Assembly: GCA_030152505.1 (NCBI GenBank)
Contig: JASLJO010000211.1
Span: 1-7,763, forward strand
Origin: Solirubrobacterales bacterium
GTDB taxonomy: Bacteria; Actinomycetota; Thermoleophilia; Solirubrobacterales; 70-9
Reading direction: 5' to 3'
Length of the DNA: 7,763 bases
The translations under genes were made by a program, and so were the position numbers. Below, one piece after another: positions 6,414 through 7,763 of the stretch. Position 1 is the stretch's first letter. Each line of letters opens with the position of its first letter. The notes below the pieces were generated by a model. The model saw only the letters and a list, made by a program, of their open reading frames with translations, did no database searches and was not told the DNA's origin.

Positions 6414-6451
6414 CAGGCCCACCCATCGCCCTCTGGCGGCGGGTGGGCCTG
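6414..6451 (+). terminator. Intrinsic terminator-like hairpin after the secreted-protein gene
   Basis: CAGGCCCACCC (6414-6424) pairs over 11 bp with GGGTGGGCCTG (6441-6451). An inner CGCC/GGCG stem (6427-6430 with 6435-6438) closes a CTCT loop. It begins 18 nt past the TGA. The downstream sequence is only mildly T-rich (ATCTTCTTG). It separates this gene from the next promoter, which starts 10 nt later. Confidence 0.75.
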
Positions 6452-6461
6452 CCGCATCTTC

Positions 6462-6490
6462 TTGCTCGATCAAGGGCGACAGGCTAGGGT
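6462..6490 (+). promoter_or_regulatory. Promoter of the thioredoxin-fold gene (leaderless type)
   Basis: TTGCTC (6462-6467) and TAGGGT (6485-6490) are spaced by 17 nt, and the ATG at 6497 follows after exactly 6 nt. The G-rich GGGTGGGG just upstream could also act as a poor Shine-Dalgarno, but the geometry matches the other leaderless starts here. Confidence 0.6.
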
Positions 6491-6496
6491 GGGGCC

Positions 6497-6787
6497 ATGG
6501 CCGTCAAGCTCCACCGCTGCTCAACGATGTGGGTCAAGATCGACGCTCACCCGTGTTGGCGCGTGCAGAAGGCCCTCGACGAGCAGGGGGTCGAGTACGA
6601 GGTCGTCAAGGGCCCGCTCCGGCCGGGCAAGCGCGACGACCTCGACTCCCTCTCTGGCCAGCGCAAGTACCCCGTGATCGAGTTCGAGGACGGCCGCACC
6701 TATCGGGCGGAATCAGCCGACATGGCAAAGCGGATCAGGGCTGGTGAGCTGTTCGACGACCCACCAGGCCCTACGGCGTCTCCATAG
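6497..6787 (+). CDS. Small thioredoxin-fold protein (glutaredoxin / GST N-terminal-like)
   Basis: A 96-residue cytoplasmic protein, the length of one glutaredoxin or GST N-terminal domain with no helical GST C-terminal domain. The first strand VKLHRC leads to a longer-than-usual loop and then HPCWRVQKALDEQGVEYEVV, helix 1 and strand 2 of the fold. KYPVIEFEDGRTYRAES supplies the expected cis-proline (P59) and the strand 3-4 hairpin. The only cysteines are C8 and C20; C20 sits at the start of helix 1, the place of a monothiol active site, and there is no CxxC. A redox or glutathionylation-type role is inferred; catalysis is uncertain. The last 17 nt overlap the convergent membrane-protein gene. 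Codon use is GAG-rich, like dxs. Confidence 0.8.
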   Translation: MAVKLHRCSTMWVKIDAHPCWRVQKALDEQGVEYEVVKGPLRPGKRDDLDSLSGQRKYPVIEFEDGRTYRAESADMAKRIRAGELFDDPPGPTASP

Positions 6788-7310
6788 CGGCGTCGCCGGG
6801 GCGGAGGCGCAGCAAAAGGCCGACCAACAGATAGGCGATCGCCGCCGCGAGAAGGATGAACTTGCAGCCTGCGAAGATCGTGGCGAGGAGGGGAAAGGCC
6901 GCGCCGGCGCCGCTGAGGGTGAGGAGCAGGCAGACGTTCTCGAGGGCGTCGAAGGTGGCGCAGAGGGCTCCGAAGAAGACGGCAACGCCCCCGAATGCGG
7001 CCAGACGGCGCCAGTACCGTCGCCGCGCAAGGTCGCGGGCGGCGGCCAGGGCAAGCGTGAGCAACGCGCCGTAGGCGACCAAGAAGCCGAAGTCGATCCA
7101 GAGCGATTCGCGGGCGGCGTCCTGACCGTCGTCGCCCCATTCCGTTAGGATCTCGTCCGCCCGGCTTTGACCGCCGGTCAGCTCGAAGGGGATCATCCCC
7201 GGCCCGCCGGTGTCAGTCATCCGCTGCTCAGCAGGTGACATCGCAAGGAGCAGCACAAGCGTCCCGACGGCGGCCACGATCATCCCCTGCCAGCGCTTCA
7301 CGGCCCCCAT
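6771..7310 (-). CDS. Conserved integral membrane protein, function unknown
   Basis: A 179-residue protein with about four to five hydrophobic segments (roughly 9-26, 71-91, 103-120, 133-148 and 150-167). The long loop after segment 1 is acidic and conserved-looking (TDTGGPGMIPFELTGGQSRA, ILTEWGDDGQDAARESL). An acidic DALEN motif (121-125) follows the third segment, and an RDLARRRYWRR loop is probably cytoplasmic by the positive-inside rule. I recall similar uncharacterised actinobacterial membrane proteins with the 'FEL--T--RA--IL-EWG--G---A--SL--DF-FL--Y' pattern, but know no function. ATG 7310 is preferred to an upstream TTG at 7328 because GAAGGG lies 5 nt upstream of it. The 3' end overlaps the convergent thioredoxin-fold gene by 17 nt, so no terminator separates the two. 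Confidence 0.8.
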   Translation of the reverse strand: MGAVKRWQGMIVAAVGTLVLLLAMSPAEQRMTDTGGPGMIPFELTGGQSRADEILTEWGDDGQDAARESLWIDFGFLVAYGALLTLALAAARDLARRRYWRRLAAFGGVAVFFGALCATFDALENVCLLLTLSGAGAAFPLLATIFAGCKFILLAAAIAYLLVGLLLRLRPGDAAMETP

Positions 7311-7330
7311 TATCGCCCTTCGACCCAAAC

Positions 7331-7364
7331 AGAAAACGCCCCGCCGGGGAGGCGAGGCGTTTCT
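7331..7364. repeat. Inverted repeat (hairpin) abutting repeat copy 2
   Basis: AAACGCC (7334-7340) pairs with GGCGTTT (7356-7362), and after a C/A mismatch CGCC (7342-7345) pairs with GGCG (7351-7354) around a GGGGA loop. Outer AG/CT pairs extend it with one bulged A. The right arm overlaps the first bases of repeat copy 2. In the plus direction it ends in TTT and resembles a short intrinsic terminator. In the minus direction it would sit in the 5' leader of the membrane-protein gene. Copy 1 has no equivalent hairpin. Confidence 0.6.
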
Positions 7365-7405
7365 GGGGTTACTACAGGGAGGAGAGATATGTATCTCTAT
7401 ATATG
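7359..7405 (+). repeat. Dispersed 47-bp element, copy 2
   Basis: This is the second copy of the element at 878-924, in the same orientation, with an exact 23-bp start and 39 of 47 matches overall without gaps. This copy contains a perfect dyad, AGAGATA-TG-TATCTCT (7383-7398), which could be an RNA stem or a protein-binding palindrome. A 28-codon ORF (7389-7475) with GGGAGGAG 4 nt upstream starts inside it, but its ATG is not conserved in copy 1. The copy lies about 305 nt before the tlyA start. Confidence 0.85.
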
Positions 7406-7697
7406 TGATCCGTGGGAGGTAGGTGGGCCCTTTATGTGCCGCGGGGCGAGTCGATGGGAGTCAACTGCCATATGAGCGGCGCCAGGCCCGACCAGGAAGT
7501 TTCTAAAGCCCTTTATCGATCCTCTCTCGAAATCCTTGAATCCAGAGTACGAACATACGTGCGATTTGTGTGTGAGGCGAGTCACAGAGACCATTTGGGT
7601 GGTAACTCCGGCTCGTTCAAGCGATTGTCCTACCCAATTCTAAGGTGTCGCTAAACATCTGGCAAGGGCTTCTTATGGATTGCCGCATGGGCGGCTG
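7406..7697. other. Non-coding stretch upstream of tlyA, visibly less GC-rich
   Basis: About 290 nt with no convincing gene. The open frames here lack a supported start, a recognisable family and the host's third-position G/C preference. Base composition is nearer to balanced than in the flanking genes, suggesting decayed or imported DNA or a long regulatory region. It contains a LexA-like near-palindrome, CGAACATACGTGCG (7550-7563), one base off the CGAAC-N4-GTTCG consensus. I see no tRNA, hairpin terminator or insertion-sequence end. Confidence 0.5.
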
Positions 7698-7703
7698 TAA
7701 CGT
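7698..7703 (+). promoter_or_regulatory. Predicted -10 box for leaderless tlyA
   Basis: TAACGT (7698-7703) is followed by ACCCCC and the GTG at 7710, the same -10/6-nt/start geometry as three other genes in this window. No good -35 was found at 16-18 nt, and there is no Shine-Dalgarno. Confidence 0.45.
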
Positions 7704-7709
7704 ACCCCC

Positions 7710-7763
7710 GTGGCGAAGACCGGCTCCAAAGCACGAATAGACGCGGTTTTGGCCGAGCGGGGC
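7710..7763 (+). CDS. tlyA: TlyA-family 16S/23S rRNA 2'-O-methyltransferase, N-terminal fragment (cut by window edge)
   Basis: Eighteen codons are visible, beginning GTG and reading MAKTGSKARIDAVLAERG. The 'R-D--LAERG' pattern is the start of the N-terminal S4 RNA-binding domain of TlyA/YqxC-type methyltransferases, which usually read RLDVLLVERGL. TlyA methylates ribose 2'-OH positions in rRNA with S-adenosylmethionine. The gene's place downstream of dxs agrees with the conserved dxs-tlyA order. An in-frame stop (7698-7700) shortly before fixes GTG 7710 as the start. Other S4-domain proteins could begin similarly, so the call leans partly on synteny. Confidence 0.72.
   Translation, partial: MAKTGSKARIDAVLAERG

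Noticed and set aside
6771..7328. TTG start at 7328 for the membrane protein
   Set aside because: It adds only six residues and lacks a ribosome site, whereas ATG 7310 has GAAGGG 5 nt upstream.
7389..7475. 28-codon ORF with a good Shine-Dalgarno starting in repeat copy 2
   Set aside because: The start codon is GCG in copy 1 and the two reading frames do not stay conserved beyond a few residues, so coding is not supported by the only available comparison. The purine-rich tract is part of the repeat.
7412..7654. 80-codon plus-strand frame before tlyA
   Set aside because: No ribosome site, no recognisable motif, codon use unlike the host, and overlap with the repeat region.

Overview
The window is high-GC DNA (most coding regions use G/C-ending codons) and reads as an actinobacterial chromosome segment. 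The style of the secreted proteins points to class Thermoleophilia, order Solirubrobacterales: a CSLREA/beta-helix protein with an 'F-C-LD--PF--CSSP-TY--L-PG-H-F-VRA-D--G' C-terminal module, small basic 'K-AKSK' secreted proteins, and a cysteine-paired 'exported lipid-free' family. This placement comes from recognising families, not from a search.

Layout. The left edge carries the 3' part of dxs (MEP isoprenoid pathway). The right edge carries the first 18 codons of a tlyA-like S4-domain rRNA methyltransferase gene. dxs and tlyA are direct neighbours in many bacteria (for example B. subtilis dxs-yqxC), so the roughly 6.9 kb between them looks like an accessory insertion into a housekeeping neighbourhood. 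From left to right it holds: a promoter-repeat-hairpin unit that may encode a small RNA (800-983); an ArsR-type HTH fused to an SRPBCC/AHSA1 domain, reading leftwards, with a perfect operator inside its promoter; a small secreted basic protein, reading leftwards; a two-gene rightward operon of large secreted proteins (CSLREA beta-helix, then a jelly-roll/Ig-like protein); a single secreted cysteine-paired protein with very different codon use; a small thioredoxin-fold (glutaredoxin/GST-N-like) protein; and a convergent, 3'-overlapping integral membrane protein.

Two structures are not explained by the protein genes. First, a 47-bp element occurs twice in direct orientation (878-924 and 7359-7405), one copy just after dxs and one before tlyA, so the copies bracket the accessory block. 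Its mismatches are almost all transitions, and several preserve a short RNA helix through G-U wobble. Second, four genes share one start architecture: a TAnnnT -10 hexamer, exactly 6 nt, then ATG or GTG. This predicts leaderless mRNAs. The same -10 with a good -35 stands before repeat copy 1, where no start codon follows, which favours a non-coding transcript.

How the genes work together: four of the six complete accessory proteins besides the regulator and the thioredoxin-fold protein are exported or membrane-bound, so the block mainly contributes cell-envelope or extracellular functions whose biochemistry cannot be read from sequence. No phage, transposase, CRISPR, tRNA or rRNA sequence was seen.
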